The notes beneath the pieces are model-generated. The model made no database searches. It was given only the letters and a program-made list of their open reading frames with translations, and was not told the DNA's origin. The translations under genes and the position numbers were made by a program. From contig NZ_JAAHGO010000002.1 of assembly GCF_010672455.1 (NCBI RefSeq), positions 124,001 to 188,000 on the forward strand: a stretch of 64,000 nucleotides of DNA. The letters run 5' to 3'. This document shows, in pieces, positions 1 through 9,181 of this stretch (the first letter of the stretch is position 1; every line of letters starts with the position of its first letter). Source of the DNA: Okeania sp. SIO2C9 (GTDB lineage Bacteria; Cyanobacteriota; Cyanobacteriia; Cyanobacteriales; Microcoleaceae).

Positions 1-20
1 TCCTTCTTCCTTCCTCCTTC

Positions 21-1010
21 TTAATTAGCGGGTGTCAAAATAATTACTGTTCGCTGGTTGACATCAGCAGCAGGGTCGGTACCAGGGAGTGGTTGAGAAA
101 ATCCCATTCCTTTGCCAACAACCTGATATGGTAAATTCTGCTGTTTCAAATATTCGACTACTGCATTTGCTCGGTCTTGAGATATTTCTTGATTTAACTG
201 AGCACCACCGACCTGAGATGTATGACCTTCAACTCTAATCGTAACTTTATTCGGATCGTATTCTTTAATTTCTGAGATGAGACTATTTATAGTTTGCTCT
301 GCTTGGGGAGATAATTCAAATTCATCAAATCCAAATTTGACTTGACCTAAAGTTTTGTTTTGACTCAAGTTCTTGCCTTGTGGTTTAGATGTTGTAGATG
401 TGTTAGTAGTAGCAGCAGAAGTTTCAATTTCGGGGGATGATGTAGCAGTTGGTTGTGTAGTTTCGACTCCAGAGGTAGCAGTAATATTAGTAGTAGGTGA
501 TACGGTCGCGGATGGAGAAGTAGATACTGAGCTAGTAGTTGTTTCAGTGTCTGTGGTTTCTGTAGTTGTAGTAAAAGACTCTGTTTGAGTTGTTGTTGTA
601 TCAGTTGTAATAGGAGTGGGAGACTCTGCTTGAGTAGTTGTTTCAGTGTCTGTGGTTTCTGTAGTTGTAGTAAAAGACTCTGTTTGAGTTGTTGTTGTAT
701 CAGTTGTAATGGGAGTGGGAGACTCTGCTGTAGTAGTTGTTTCAGCTTCTGTGGTTTCTGTAGTTGTAGTAAAAGACTCTGCTTCAGTAGTTGTTGTATC
801 AGTTGTTTCAGTTTCTGTTGTTTGTACTTGAGTAACTTCTGTTTGATCGTCTACATCTTCAGTTTCAGGTAATTGAACTTCAATAATAGGTTTTTCAAAA
901 GCTTTAGGAGCTGCAAATGCCCAAGCACAAATCATCATAAAGCCCATACATCCTGCTAAGATAGTAGGGTGTACAGTTTGTTGTTTATCTATTTTTTTTT
1001 CAGTAGTCAT
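21..1010 (-). CDS. OmpA-family peptidoglycan-binding protein with Thr-rich repeat stalk
   Basis: 329 aa. One hydrophobic segment lies near the N-terminus (about residues 15-34), an uncleaved anchor or signal. A long Thr/Glu/Ser-rich stalk (about 50-215) follows, with roughly three copies of a unit of about 33 residues built on TTTTETTDTETTT and AESPTPITTD. Residues about 220-329 are a C-terminal OmpA domain, seen as VEGHTSQVGG, QDRANAVVEYL and NQRTVII. OmpA domains bind peptidoglycan; the Asp usual after GHT is Ser here, so binding may be altered. The protein probably anchors an envelope structure across the periplasm. No strong ribosome site precedes the ATG. The repeat DNA makes stalk length prone to change. 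No operon partner is visible. Confidence 0.8.
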   Translation of the reverse strand: MTTEKKIDKQQTVHPTILAGCMGFMMICAWAFAAPKAFEKPIIEVQLPETEDVDDQTEVTQVQTTETETTDTTTTEAESFTTTTETTEAETTTTAESPTPITTDTTTTQTESFTTTTETTDTETTTQAESPTPITTDTTTTQTESFTTTTETTDTETTTSSVSTSPSATVSPTTNITATSGVETTQPTATSSPEIETSAATTNTSTTSKPQGKNLSQNKTLGQVKFGFDEFELSPQAEQTINSLISEIKEYDPNKVTIRVEGHTSQVGGAQLNQEISQDRANAVVEYLKQQNLPYQVVGKGMGFSQPLPGTDPAADVNQRTVIILTPAN

Positions 1011-1237
1011 ATCTAAAATATAGCTCCAAACTAAGTTTATTTCAAATAACTTCTATTAAACAAATATGATATTGACAATCAGCAAGTGAGACAAAATCCC
1101 AAATTATTAATCATGGAGATTCTTGTTCTTATTTATAGCAGCATTTTATGATAAAGGCCATAAATCATCAACTCTTTTTTCTCAGCTCTTTTGATTGTCA
1201 ATAAATTTGATTTTAATTAAAAATTAAATATCTTTAA

Positions 1238-1262
1238 AGAGACGTTCTGGCGGAACGTCTCT
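1238..1262 (-). terminator. Hairpin downstream of the 46-aa gene (terminator or REP-like palindrome)
   Basis: A perfect 10-bp inverted repeat (AGAGACGTTC / GAACGTCTCT) with a 5-nt loop lies 22 bp beyond the stop of the 1285-1425 gene. On that strand it is followed by an A/T-rich stretch ending in TTTTT. It may be an intrinsic terminator, but its core resembles the mobile GACGTT..AACGTC palindromes seen at 39964 and 62218. Confidence 0.45.
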
Positions 1263-1284
1263 AAGTAATTTGTATTGTTTTTAA

Positions 1285-1425
1285 CTAGCTAACTGTATAA
1301 GCGGTACTGAGTCCCCACAAAAGAAGCAAGACTATTCCACCTAGAATGACAATCGCAGAAATGGCGATCGCGCTGGGAGTATCTGCTCCCTTAAATTTCA
1401 TTATTCCACGGTCGAGGTCTGACAT
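1285..1425 (-). CDS. Small single-helix membrane protein, 46 aa
   Basis: The ATG is preceded by TAGGAG about 7 nt upstream. The product is 46 aa: a polar N-terminus (MSDLDRGIMKFKGADTPS), one strongly hydrophobic helix (about residues 19-38) and a short tail ending STAYTVS. Size, topology and the good ribosome site look like the tiny thylakoid subunits attached to photosystems or the NDH-1 complex in cyanobacteria (NdhP/NdhQ or Psb types). I cannot assign it to one of these from sequence alone. A hairpin lies just downstream. Confidence 0.65.
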   Translation of the reverse strand: MSDLDRGIMKFKGADTPSAIAISAIVILGGIVLLLLWGLSTAYTVS

Positions 1426-1708
1426 GATATTTATCTCCTAATTCTACTTTTGATTTTAGCTAAGATTTTCTAGAAATATGTCTATGTTGCTACTATATTT
1501 TCTCCCATTTTTGCTTCTGATTCGTCTCTAATTTTAAAATAATAATAAAGATTGGCAATGGTCATATTTTAGGGGGTTTATAAATTGGATAATCCTAGGG
1601 TTTTATAACTTGCTTTAACTAAGTATTGACTGATATAAGGCTCAAATTGTTTCCTAATTTATGGTTTTATTAAAAATAATATTTGGTCTTGCAAGGATGT
1701 GGCTTAAG

Positions 1709-2064
1709 TTAGCTTAATATGCCACTAATTATTCCTGTTAGTTTAGAGACTACTTCTACTAATACATCACTGGGTATTTGACAGATAAATTCTGCTCTAC
1801 GCGATCGCCAGTCTCAAGACTTAATATGATCTATTAAGATTACTCCTGAATTTTCTAATCCTTCAGGAATTGCTACTTCTAAAGAATAACTTTTATCCTT
1901 ATAAGTAATAGGGGAGACTGAAGCTAACCCCACCCTAGGATTGTATTTTCTCCTTAAGATTACCAGACCAGGACGACGACCTGCTTGTTCTCTTCCAGAT
2001 TGAGGATAAAAGCTAATCTAAATCATATCTCCTCTCTGGGGAATATATAAATTTGAACTACCAT
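1709..2064 (-). pseudogene. MazF/PemK-family toxin, degraded
   Basis: Reading leftward, the sequence gives IPQRGDM, stop, ISFYPQSGREQAGRRPGL, VILRRKYNPRVGLASVSPIT and, after another stop, DWRSRRAEFICQIP. These are the conserved blocks of MazF/PemK mRNA interferases. There are three lesions: a 2-nt frame slip after the first seven codons (MVVQIYI), a TAG where Trp is expected, and a TGA before DWRSRRAE. The ATG overlaps the stop of the upstream ORF (ATGGTAG), the usual coupling of toxin-antitoxin operons. Active toxin cannot be made without suppression. Confidence 0.8.
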
Positions 2065-2402
2065 ATTTCACAACCTACAGGTTCTCCAAAGTCAATTTCA
2101 CTATGTAATTTTTCTGGTGTAATACTATCTAACATTTTATTCAAGCGACGTTCATTTTCTATTCTTTTCGGCGTACAACTAGCAATCATTTGTATTGCTA
2201 AGTTTTCAATTATTTCTTCTATTTGAGCATCATTAAGCTCAGGGAGAAAATTATTTCGTTGCTTAATAAGCTGTTGAATATGTTGCTGTAGGAAAGTCAA
2301 ATGAGTCTCTACTTTTTCAACTCTCTTAGCTAGAGGTTGACGTTTTTCAATGATATTTTTAATTTCTGAGGATATATCAGTAATACCATTTCTCTGTAAC
2401 AA
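2058..2402 (-). CDS. Putative antitoxin-like partner of the dead MazF; 5' end replaced by a mobile element
   Basis: 114 aa, mostly helical and charged, with a likely coiled coil over residues 15-50 (KRVEKVETHLTFLQQHIQQL). I recognise no family. Its stop overlaps the start of the mazF-like pseudogene, so it sits where an antitoxin would. The first seven residues (start codon TTG) are encoded by the end of the M-family element at 2384-2485, so the natural 5' end and promoter were probably lost or displaced. It may be a remnant rather than a working gene. Confidence 0.45.
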   Translation of the reverse strand: MLQRNGITDISSEIKNIIEKRQPLAKRVEKVETHLTFLQQHIQQLIKQRNNFLPELNDAQIEEIIENLAIQMIASCTPKRIENERRLNKMLDSITPEKLHSEIDFGEPVGCEIW

Positions 2403-2485
2403 TGCGCTTAATAATTATTGCTCAGACCTGATTAAACCGACTATTCTCATCTTTATATTAAGTGCAACTTCATGGAGAAATGGTA
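2384..2485. mobile_element. M-family MITE, copy 1 (102 bp, TAA duplication)
   Basis: The termini are inverted: TACCATTTCTC at the left and GAGAAATGGTA at the right. TAA occurs directly outside both ends (2381-2383 and 2486-2488), consistent with a 3-bp target duplication. There is no coding capacity. Other copies are at 7489-7580 and 9080-9181. This copy entered the 5' part of the putative antitoxin gene. Confidence 0.8.
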
Positions 2486-3296
2486 TAAGCATAAACTGTG
2501 TTTAAAAATGGGGGTTGTACATTATGGAATGATATTGCCAAAAGTTGGTTTAGACTTTGACTAAAAAAATTTAATATTAGTCATTCTAATAATTCTTAAA
2601 TCCCAAATTATTTTAATCAAAAATATCAAATCATTCTTCACTGTGCAATGCCTAAAAATGGGTTTGCCTTGAGTCTTTTTATTTGGCATTGTTGAGGGGC
2701 GGGATCAATATAAGTGGTAAGTCGGGGCAGGCATCCTGCCTGTCCCTGCCAGGGAGTGAAAATATCAGGAACGGGAAAATATAAACAACGGGCAAGATGC
2801 CAATTCCACTTCCACAAAACTATTAAAATCCCAAGCGCATTTATCAAAATAATATGGGTATAAAACCCCGCCTTTTAAGGCGAAATATTTTTGGAGCGAG
2901 GCTTAAATCCTCATTACAAAAATAACTTCTGTACGGGCGTTAACGGAGCTTTGCGCCAGCAAACGGCCGTTTGCTTCGCATAACTATCGTTAACACCCCT
3001 ACTGACTTCTGACTTCGTTAAGTAATGCCTTTTATTTAATAACCTAGTTTAACATAGAAGAACAATTAAAGCTTTTGTATAGAGCGATTTCTTAGCTCAA
3101 AATTTTATAGATCATCTCCTCAATCAAAAGGCGATATAAACAAAATAATCAGAATATATTCTCATATTTTATAAGGTAAATTAATAATAGTTAAAGCTTT
3201 GATCCATAGCAATTTATCCACTCAAAAAAAATCTAGAGCATATCCTCGATTAAAAAGCGATATAAACAAAATAAAATAGACAAAAACTTATTATAA

Positions 3297-3520
3297 GTTA
3301 AGCATTCAGCTATCAGCATTCAGCACTTCCCTGCGGGATGCTACCCAAACAGTAATTATTCATTACTAATTACTTCTAAGGTTTTCTTCTGGGACTTTGG
3401 CAGTAACTTTTTATTCTTTTTCAACTTCAAATTCTGCTTTTACGCAGACCCAAAATTAATAGCTGATAACGCAGTTTCGACCATAGGAGGCTAGCTAATA
3501 ACTGACGGCTGAATGCTTAC
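3297..3520. mobile_element. E-family MITE, copy 1 (224 bp, old)
   Basis: The left end reads GTTAAGCATTCAGCTATCAG and the right end GACGGCTGAATGCTTAC, inverted relative to each other. An internal GCGGGATGCTACCCAAACAG matches an internal motif of other E copies. No clear 8-bp target duplication remains, suggesting an older insertion. Confidence 0.6.
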
Positions 3521-4139
3521 ATTAGAAGATTTTACAAAGTTAATACAATTATGTAATTGATTCAGCGTAATACCATTTTCAATTTCCTTAAAACAACCTC
3601 GTTTTTTGATTTAATTAGACCTAAGTATTCAGTATTCAACAGTCAGCTATCAGCTCTTGAGAAACACCTACATTTCCCACCACAAAGTTGTATTAATTGG
3701 GTACATTTCATATTTGCAAAAATACTATTTTCATATATATTCCCTGTTGCCATATGAGCTTTTGCCTGTTGCTTAAAAGCGATAATTTTTTGGCTTTATT
3801 CAAAATTGAGATGCACTCTATGAATTGAACTCAAACTCATCGTTATTGTGGTTCATTCTCTGATGAAAAATTTAATACTAAGTTAAACTAATGGTTGCTT
3901 CATTGATGAAAAAGCTAAGAACTGAATACTTACCGAACTAATTAATAATTAAATAATTATGGTTTAAAGCCTCTCCTTTTAAAGGGAAAACAAGAAATAA
4001 TATTTCCTGATCTTCAATCAAGAACGGTTAAAACCAGAGGTAATTATCAATTATCTATTAATGAAAATAATAGCTTATTTGATTTTTATTGCTGACTGCT
4101 GATAACTAATAGCTGTTTGCGCAGCAGTCCGCAGGAAAT

Positions 4140-4406
4140 GCTTACCGAATAATTAATAATTAAATAATTATGGTTTAAAGCCTCCCCTTTTAAGGGGAAA
4201 AAAGCGGTCGTTTGCTTCGCAACGCTGACGCGAAACGCGACAGCGGAACGGAGTTCTCTCTTCGCAGCTTCCCGAAGGGTGGGATGGCGAGGAGACCTCG
4301 CCATATCCAATCGACCAAGAAAAGAAATAATATTTCCTGATCTTCAATCAAGAATGGTTAAAATCAGAGGTAATTATCAATTATCCATTATCAATTATCA
4401 ATCAAT
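4140..4406. repeat. Long dispersed repeat (TTACCGAATAATT family), copy B
   Basis: This is a complex intergenic repeat: TTACCGAATAATTAATAATT, then a GGTTTAAAGCCTCCCC hairpin region, an AAAAGCGGTCG section, ATATCCAATCGACCAAG, AATAATATTTCCTGAT, and an AATTATCCATTATC tail. Related copies lie at 3932-4066 (shorter), 42885-43100, 51777-52060 (inverted) and 52973-53195. Partial copies lie near 22494, 24880 and 52260. The ends are loosely complementary, so it can fold as a long imperfect hairpin. Confidence 0.7.
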
Positions 4407-4599
4407 GAAAATTAGACATACTACTGTCAATCATTTTAATTGGATTGATTCCTCCTTTAAGTCAATTCATTATTCTGATTGTTGAGATACAGAAATCTAG
4501 ATTGATAATGATAACTTTTTGTGAAAGATCTTTACTCAGTAATAACTTTGATTCAGGTATAATAATAATATCTCAATAAAACATTAAATATATATACCT

Positions 4600-7215
4600 A
4601 TGGATACTGCAAAAATCAACACCGAATCAGTCAAGTTACTATCTATTATTACTGGAAATAAATTGAGTAAGAAGGATATTAATCCACCAGTATTATTTCT
4701 GGCAAATTTGGTCATCATACTGATAGGTGTTATTTATGCAGATGGGAAAGTAGCAGAGGAAGAAAGAGCGAGATTAAAAATTACCCTCCATAAATTTATC
4801 CCGCCGAAAGGAAATATCTTGGAATTAACTAAATTAATGATTAAAGGAGTTTCAAAGCAACATCTTTACAAAAAAATTGAGGCGATTTTGACATTGACTT
4901 ACCCTCTGTCTCCTCCAGAAAAATTGTTATTAATTTGCTTTGGTTATGAGATGTCTGCTGCTGATGGAAATATTGATGTACGAGAAAAAAAATATTTGGA
5001 AATTATTAGTCGTAAGTTAGGCATTAAAACCAAACATTTGCAGGTATTAGAAGCAGGGTTTACTCATCAAGAAAATTTCGCCCACAAGGCGATGGAGGAA
5101 GTGGCATATTTACTCAATCCAGCACGTTTCCATCAGTTAGATAATATTTTTGTCAAAGCTGCTAGTGAAATGCTACATTCACTCTTACCCAACTACAATC
5201 AAAATCAAAATAAAAAAAATCAGCCTCAACAAACTGTAGTTTATCAAAAGTTAAAAGAGTTTCAAAAACATAAACAACAACTGCATAATCTTTGCTCCGA
5301 AATTTATCAAATAGTTGCATTATTAACTGAGAGAGATTTACTGCCAAATACTTTAATATCTGAAGTAGGTAAAGTCTCCGAAAAAATACAATCCCAAAAA
5401 TTCCGAGTTGCTGTGGTTGGAGAATTTAGTCAAGGTAAATCAACCTTATTAAATGCTTTGTTAGGAGAAGAAATTCAACCAGTTAGAGAAATTCCTTGCA
5501 GTGGTACAGTTACAGTTTTAAAATATGGCGAAAAAAAGCGGGTTATTTGTCGTGATAAAAACGGTAATGAGATAGAAATATCTTTAGCAGAATATCAGAA
5601 AAAATCTACTATTTCAGAATCAGCAGCTTTAGGAGATATGAGTCAAGAATTAGCACATTCGGAGATAGAATCAATATTTTTTGAACATCCAGATTTAGAG
5701 TTATGTAAAAGTGGGGTTGAAATTGTTGATTCTCCTGGTTTAAATGAACATCCAGACCGTAAAACTATTACTCAAAAATTAATAAAAGATACGGATGCTG
5801 TGATTTTTTTAACTAATGCTTCTCGTTCATTAACTCAAGGGGAACGAGAGTTACTTCAAAGTTTTAAATTGCAGTTAAATGGGAATCAAATTGATTTACC
5901 TGCAGATAATTTATTTGTATTGGTGAATTTTCTAGATTTGGTCAGAAGTGAAAAAAGTCGTCAGCAAATTAGAAGGAGTTTAGAAAATTTTGTCTTTGGT
6001 GAAAAACCGATTATTGCGAGTGAAAGTCGTTTACATTTTATTTCTGCTCAAGCTGCTTTGGATGCCACTTTAGAGGATAAAGAAAATGAATATTTGACCT
6101 ATTTTTATAATTTCACAAAATCCATAGAAAATTTTCTTACTGTTGAGCGAGGTGTTGTGGCAATTCAGCAATTTGTGACTAAGATTAATAGTTTAATTTA
6201 TGAGGCAATAAAAGGATTAGAGCAAGCAGAAAAAGTTTTAGATGGTAAGGTGTATTTGCCAGAAGAGGCAAAACAGAAAATATTGGAAAAAATAGGGGAA
6301 GCTAGTGAAGGGGATGTGAAAATTTTATCAACTACTGAAAAACTGAAAGATAAGAGTATTAAAAAAGCGGCTGAAGCATGGGATAAATGGGCAGAAGAAT
6401 TGAGCGATCGCTTATCTGAAAAAATTAATGAATGGGATTCAGAACATTCACCTCTTTGGGATAAGGAAAAGGTTGTCAAAGATTATGCTGAAGGATTTAC
6501 AAGTTCTCTTTCTACAGAATTAGAAAATTGGGGTAATACAGAAGTCAAGAAAATTGTGGTGAATAATTTACAAATTCTCAGTAAGGAAGTTTGTCAAAAT
6601 TTAGAGGTTGTTAGAATGAATTTACAAGAGGTTGATGAGCAAATAAATTCTAATTTGAATGAGCAATTTAATTTGGCAATTGAAAATATTAAAGCAGATG
6701 GATTAGATATAAATTCTGTAATTAAGTTAGAAGAATATGATGATAATGGAGGTGGTTTATGGGAAGGATTACAATTAGGTGGTCTGACGGCAGGTGCATT
6801 ATTTATGTTTACAGGATTGGGGATTTTGCCTATTATTATAGCTGGGGGAGCTGTGGCTTTGATTAGCTCATTTTTTGGTATTGGTGGTGATGAAGAAAAA
6901 GCAGATATGAAAATTAAACAACAAGTTTATAATGTGGGTTTTCAAAAGTTTCAGGAGTCTTCTGAAGAAATACTTGATAAGGTTTGTGACAATATTGCTG
7001 AAGTTTTCTATACTCAGTTTAAATCTGTAAGTACGGTAATTGAGCAGGCAATTTTGCTTTACGAAAATCTCTTGGAACAACAAGATAAAGCTCACAAAGA
7101 AACGCAGTCACAACTACAAGTTGAAAAAGCATTTATATCTACTAAACAACAGCAACTTAAACAAATACAAAACCGACTTGAAATAATATTAATTCAAATT
7201 AGTGGTAGTCGTTAA
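4600..7215 (+). CDS. TerB-like plus dynamin-family GTPase
   Basis: 871 aa. Residues about 30-150 resemble a TerB/DjlA domain, with two acidic helices around IYADGKVAEEE and SAADGNIDVREKK. A dynamin-like GTPase follows: P-loop GEFSQGKST at 274-282, switch DSPG at 377-380, and a G4-like NFLD at 443-446 instead of NKxD. Long helical stalk regions surround a hydrophobic paddle (about 720-760) that could insert in membrane. Bacterial dynamins remodel or protect membranes; a link to phage or envelope stress is known for some but is inference here. The gene stands alone, with inverted copies of one repeat (2845-3020 and 7215-7320) on either side. Confidence 0.8.
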   Translation: MDTAKINTESVKLLSIITGNKLSKKDINPPVLFLANLVIILIGVIYADGKVAEEERARLKITLHKFIPPKGNILELTKLMIKGVSKQHLYKKIEAILTLTYPLSPPEKLLLICFGYEMSAADGNIDVREKKYLEIISRKLGIKTKHLQVLEAGFTHQENFAHKAMEEVAYLLNPARFHQLDNIFVKAASEMLHSLLPNYNQNQNKKNQPQQTVVYQKLKEFQKHKQQLHNLCSEIYQIVALLTERDLLPNTLISEVGKVSEKIQSQKFRVAVVGEFSQGKSTLLNALLGEEIQPVREIPCSGTVTVLKYGEKKRVICRDKNGNEIEISLAEYQKKSTISESAALGDMSQELAHSEIESIFFEHPDLELCKSGVEIVDSPGLNEHPDRKTITQKLIKDTDAVIFLTNASRSLTQGERELLQSFKLQLNGNQIDLPADNLFVLVNFLDLVRSEKSRQQIRRSLENFVFGEKPIIASESRLHFISAQAALDATLEDKENEYLTYFYNFTKSIENFLTVERGVVAIQQFVTKINSLIYEAIKGLEQAEKVLDGKVYLPEEAKQKILEKIGEASEGDVKILSTTEKLKDKSIKKAAEAWDKWAEELSDRLSEKINEWDSEHSPLWDKEKVVKDYAEGFTSSLSTELENWGNTEVKKIVVNNLQILSKEVCQNLEVVRMNLQEVDEQINSNLNEQFNLAIENIKADGLDINSVIKLEEYDDNGGGLWEGLQLGGLTAGALFMFTGLGILPIIIAGGAVALISSFFGIGGDEEKADMKIKQQVYNVGFQKFQESSEEILDKVCDNIAEVFYTQFKSVSTVIEQAILLYENLLEQQDKAHKETQSQLQVEKAFISTKQQQLKQIQNRLEIILIQISGSR

Positions 7216-7683
7216 CGAAGTCAGAAGTCAGAATTCAGAAGTTATTTTTGTAACGGGGATTTGAGCAAGTCTCCAAAATATTTCTCTTTAAAAGGCGGGG
7301 TTGTGCGACCCAATTATTTTGATCAACTACTATTAACTGAAATGAAAAATCCTCATTAAAAAAGGAAAAAGGAAGAAGGAAAAATATTGCCTTGTCTGAA
7401 TTTTAAGCTTTCGATCTGTGCTAACCTTTCCTTCAACTACTATAATTAAGAGGAATATAGCACTACAATAATTGGTTATACCATTTCTCCATGAAGTTGC
7501 GCTTAATAAAAGACAGCAGCTATTAGTAAAATTCAGGTTTGGGTAAAAATTATTAAGCGCATTGTTACAGAGAAATGGTATTAGGATTTTTTCAATCCTA
7601 ATACTCTTTTTAAAACCCTTTTAAAGTTTGCTATCCCCTGTTCCATATTCCCTATTCCCTAGCGCATAGCGCTATAAAATCAA
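7216..7683. other. Repeat-rich gap with an occupied M-element site
   Basis: No gene is visible. 7215-7320 is the inverted partner of 2845-3020. The stretch from about 7455 to 7680 (AGCACTACAATAATTGGTTA, the M element, then CAATCCTAATACTC and a CCCTATTCCCTAGCGCATAG tail) parallels 16860-17010, where the same DNA occurs without the M element. Confidence 0.7.
7489..7580. mobile_element. M-family MITE, copy 2 (92 bp, TTA duplication, empty site known)
   Basis: The termini TACCATTTCTCC and AGAGAAATGGTA are inverted, with TTA directly outside both ends (7486-7488 and 7581-7583). The related locus at 16876-16900 reads AATTGGTTAGGACATTTTTC, an unoccupied version of this site. The comparison fixes the element boundaries and the 3-bp duplication. 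Orientation is opposite to copies 1 and 3. Confidence 0.85.
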
Positions 7684-8127
7684 ATGAGTCGCAAGAAACC
7701 TTTTTCTCCAGAAGAGTTTAAACTGTTATATTCTCAAGTGCCTAGATTAGTTGTAGAAGTAATTGTAAAAACTGATGTAGGTGTGGCATTAACTCTCAGA
7801 AAAGATGCTGCCTGGAATAATCTGTGGCATATTCCTGGAGGTACGGTTTTTTATCAAGAATATGTTGAAGATGCTATTCAAAGAATTGCCGTAGAAGAGT
7901 TGAGTATTACAGTTACAAAACAACAGTTATTAGGATATTTAGAATATCCGAGTGAAGAAAAACAACGTGGTTTTGGTTGGTCCGTAGGATTAGTATTTTT
8001 ATGTACTCCTAATTCTCCGTTCCCGACCGAAAATCAAGAAGGAGAAAAAATTAAAATTTTCGATTATGTTCCTGAAAATACTGTTGAAGAACACAAGAAA
8101 ATGTTGACTCAAGTTTTATCGATTTAA
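7684..8127 (+). CDS. Nudix hydrolase, GDP-mannose hydrolase-like
   Basis: 147 aa. A Nudix fold is indicated by HIPGGTVFYQEYVEDAIQR followed by IAVEELSI. The box departs from the canonical REUxEExGU: the first Glu after Arg is Ile, and Gly near the end is Ser. GDP-mannose mannosyl hydrolases (Gmm/NudD) carry a comparable altered box, so a nucleotide-sugar substrate is plausible but not shown. The gene stands alone, after a repeat tail ending in AGCGCTATAAAATCAA. Confidence 0.75.
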   Translation: MSRKKPFSPEEFKLLYSQVPRLVVEVIVKTDVGVALTLRKDAAWNNLWHIPGGTVFYQEYVEDAIQRIAVEELSITVTKQQLLGYLEYPSEEKQRGFGWSVGLVFLCTPNSPFPTENQEGEKIKIFDYVPENTVEEHKKMLTQVLSI

Positions 8128-8292
8128 GAAGGAACAGAAAACCATAAATTTATATTCTTAAATATCTGGAATTTATTACACTGTTTTATACCAAATCCGG
8201 TTATCAAAAGTCCGTTCTTTAAATTACTCTCTAACCCTCCTGCCTTCTGACCTCTGCCTTCTGCCCTCTGCCTTCTGCCTTACCTTAATAAT

Positions 8293-8589
8293 AACGGTTA
8301 TTTCGATCGCCGGATTTAGTATTACAGGTTGAGAGTATTAGAGAGGGAAAAAGATTACCAAATAATGAATAATTATTCATTAAAGTTTCAATTCAGATTC
8401 CCCACGTCAATTTGTTACATAAAAAGTACCACAAACATCATAACGGTTATTTCGATCGCCGGATTTAGTATTACAGGTTGAGAGTATCAGAGAGGGAAAA
8501 AGATTACCAAATAATAAATAATTATTCATTAAAGTTTCAATTCAGATTCCCCATGTCAATTTGTTACATAAAAAGTACCACAAACATCA
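8293..8589. repeat. 149-bp tandem direct duplication
   Basis: Copies 8293-8441 and 8442-8589 are nearly identical and adjacent, both starting AACGGTTATTTCGATCGCCG and ending in CACAAACATCA. The few differences (for example CACGTC versus CATGTC) imply a recent event. Neither copy has an ORF. Confidence 0.9.
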
Positions 8590-8846
8590 GTGAGTTACTC
8601 AGTATTTAAACACTATAAATCATCATAATTTAACTGAGGTACAAGCCAAATTAAATTGAATAAATTAAATAAAAATACTTGATGAAGCCAGATAATTAGT
8701 CAGCATCATCTCCTACTGACTAATGTACCTTGCCAATCCCACAGCTCCCCTACTTGAGTTCTGACTCCTAAGTAGTCACATAACTATTTGTAGCAAACAT
8801 TTGTCATGGTTGGTCTAATTTTTAGACCAGTTTAATAAATTTTGGC

Positions 8847-9047
8847 GTAAGCATTTAGCTGTCAGCTATCAGCTATAAACTTACTATTACACCAAAGGAG
8901 GAATTAGTTTCCAAAGAGACTTAAAACTTATGTTTGCGTAGCATTCCGCAGGAAATAAAAAGGTCATTAGTTAACTTGAGTAAGTTATTAGGTTCAAAAG
9001 CTGTTTGCGTAGCATTCCGTAGGAAAAGCTAATAGCTGAATGCTTAC
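8847..9047. mobile_element. E-family MITE, copy 2 (201 bp, perfect 8-bp duplication)
   Basis: The left end is GTAAGCATTTAGCTGTCAGC and the right end GCTAATAGCTGAATGCTTAC, inverted. ATTTTGGC occurs immediately outside both ends (8839-8846 and 9048-9055), a perfect 8-bp target duplication. Internal GTTTGCGTAGCATTCC words occur twice. There is no coding capacity. Confidence 0.85.
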
Positions 9048-9079
9048 ATTTTGGCTACAAATAATTAGGCTGTTGCTAA

Positions 9080-9181
9080 TACAATTTCTCTGTAACAATG
9101 CGTTTAATAATTGTTGATCAAACCTTATTACACTGACTATTATCGTATTTATATTAAGTATAATTTCATGGAGAAATAGTA
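9080..9181. mobile_element. M-family MITE, copy 3 (102 bp, TAA duplication)
   Basis: The element runs from TACAATTTCTCTGTAAC to CATGGAGAAATAGTA, with TAA outside both ends (9077-9079 and 9182-9184). It has the same orientation and length as copy 1, and lies 24 bp beyond the target duplication of E copy 2. Confidence 0.8.

Larger units (their letters stand above)
2487..4599. other. 2.1-kb gene-free region filled with repeats
   Basis: I see no convincing gene. Contents: a GC-rich palindrome with CAGGCATCCTGCCTG near 2730; a block at 2845-3020 that reappears inverted at about 7215-7320; a diverged tandem duplication (about 3066-3165 and 3192-3285, sharing GCGATATAAACAAAATAA); an E-family element at 3297-3520; a block at 3698-3820 found again at 15880-16050; and two copies of the long TTACCGAATAATTAATAATT repeat (3932-4066 and 4140-4406). 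Possible ORFs here consist of repeat sequence. Confidence 0.7.

Noticed and set aside
373-872. Two plus-strand ORFs (Val-rich and Cys/Ser-rich)
   Set aside because: They are antisense shadows of the Thr-rich repeats of the OmpA-like gene.
2638-2847. 69-aa minus-strand ORF
   Set aside because: Covers a GC-rich palindromic repeat and lacks a ribosome site or homologous look.
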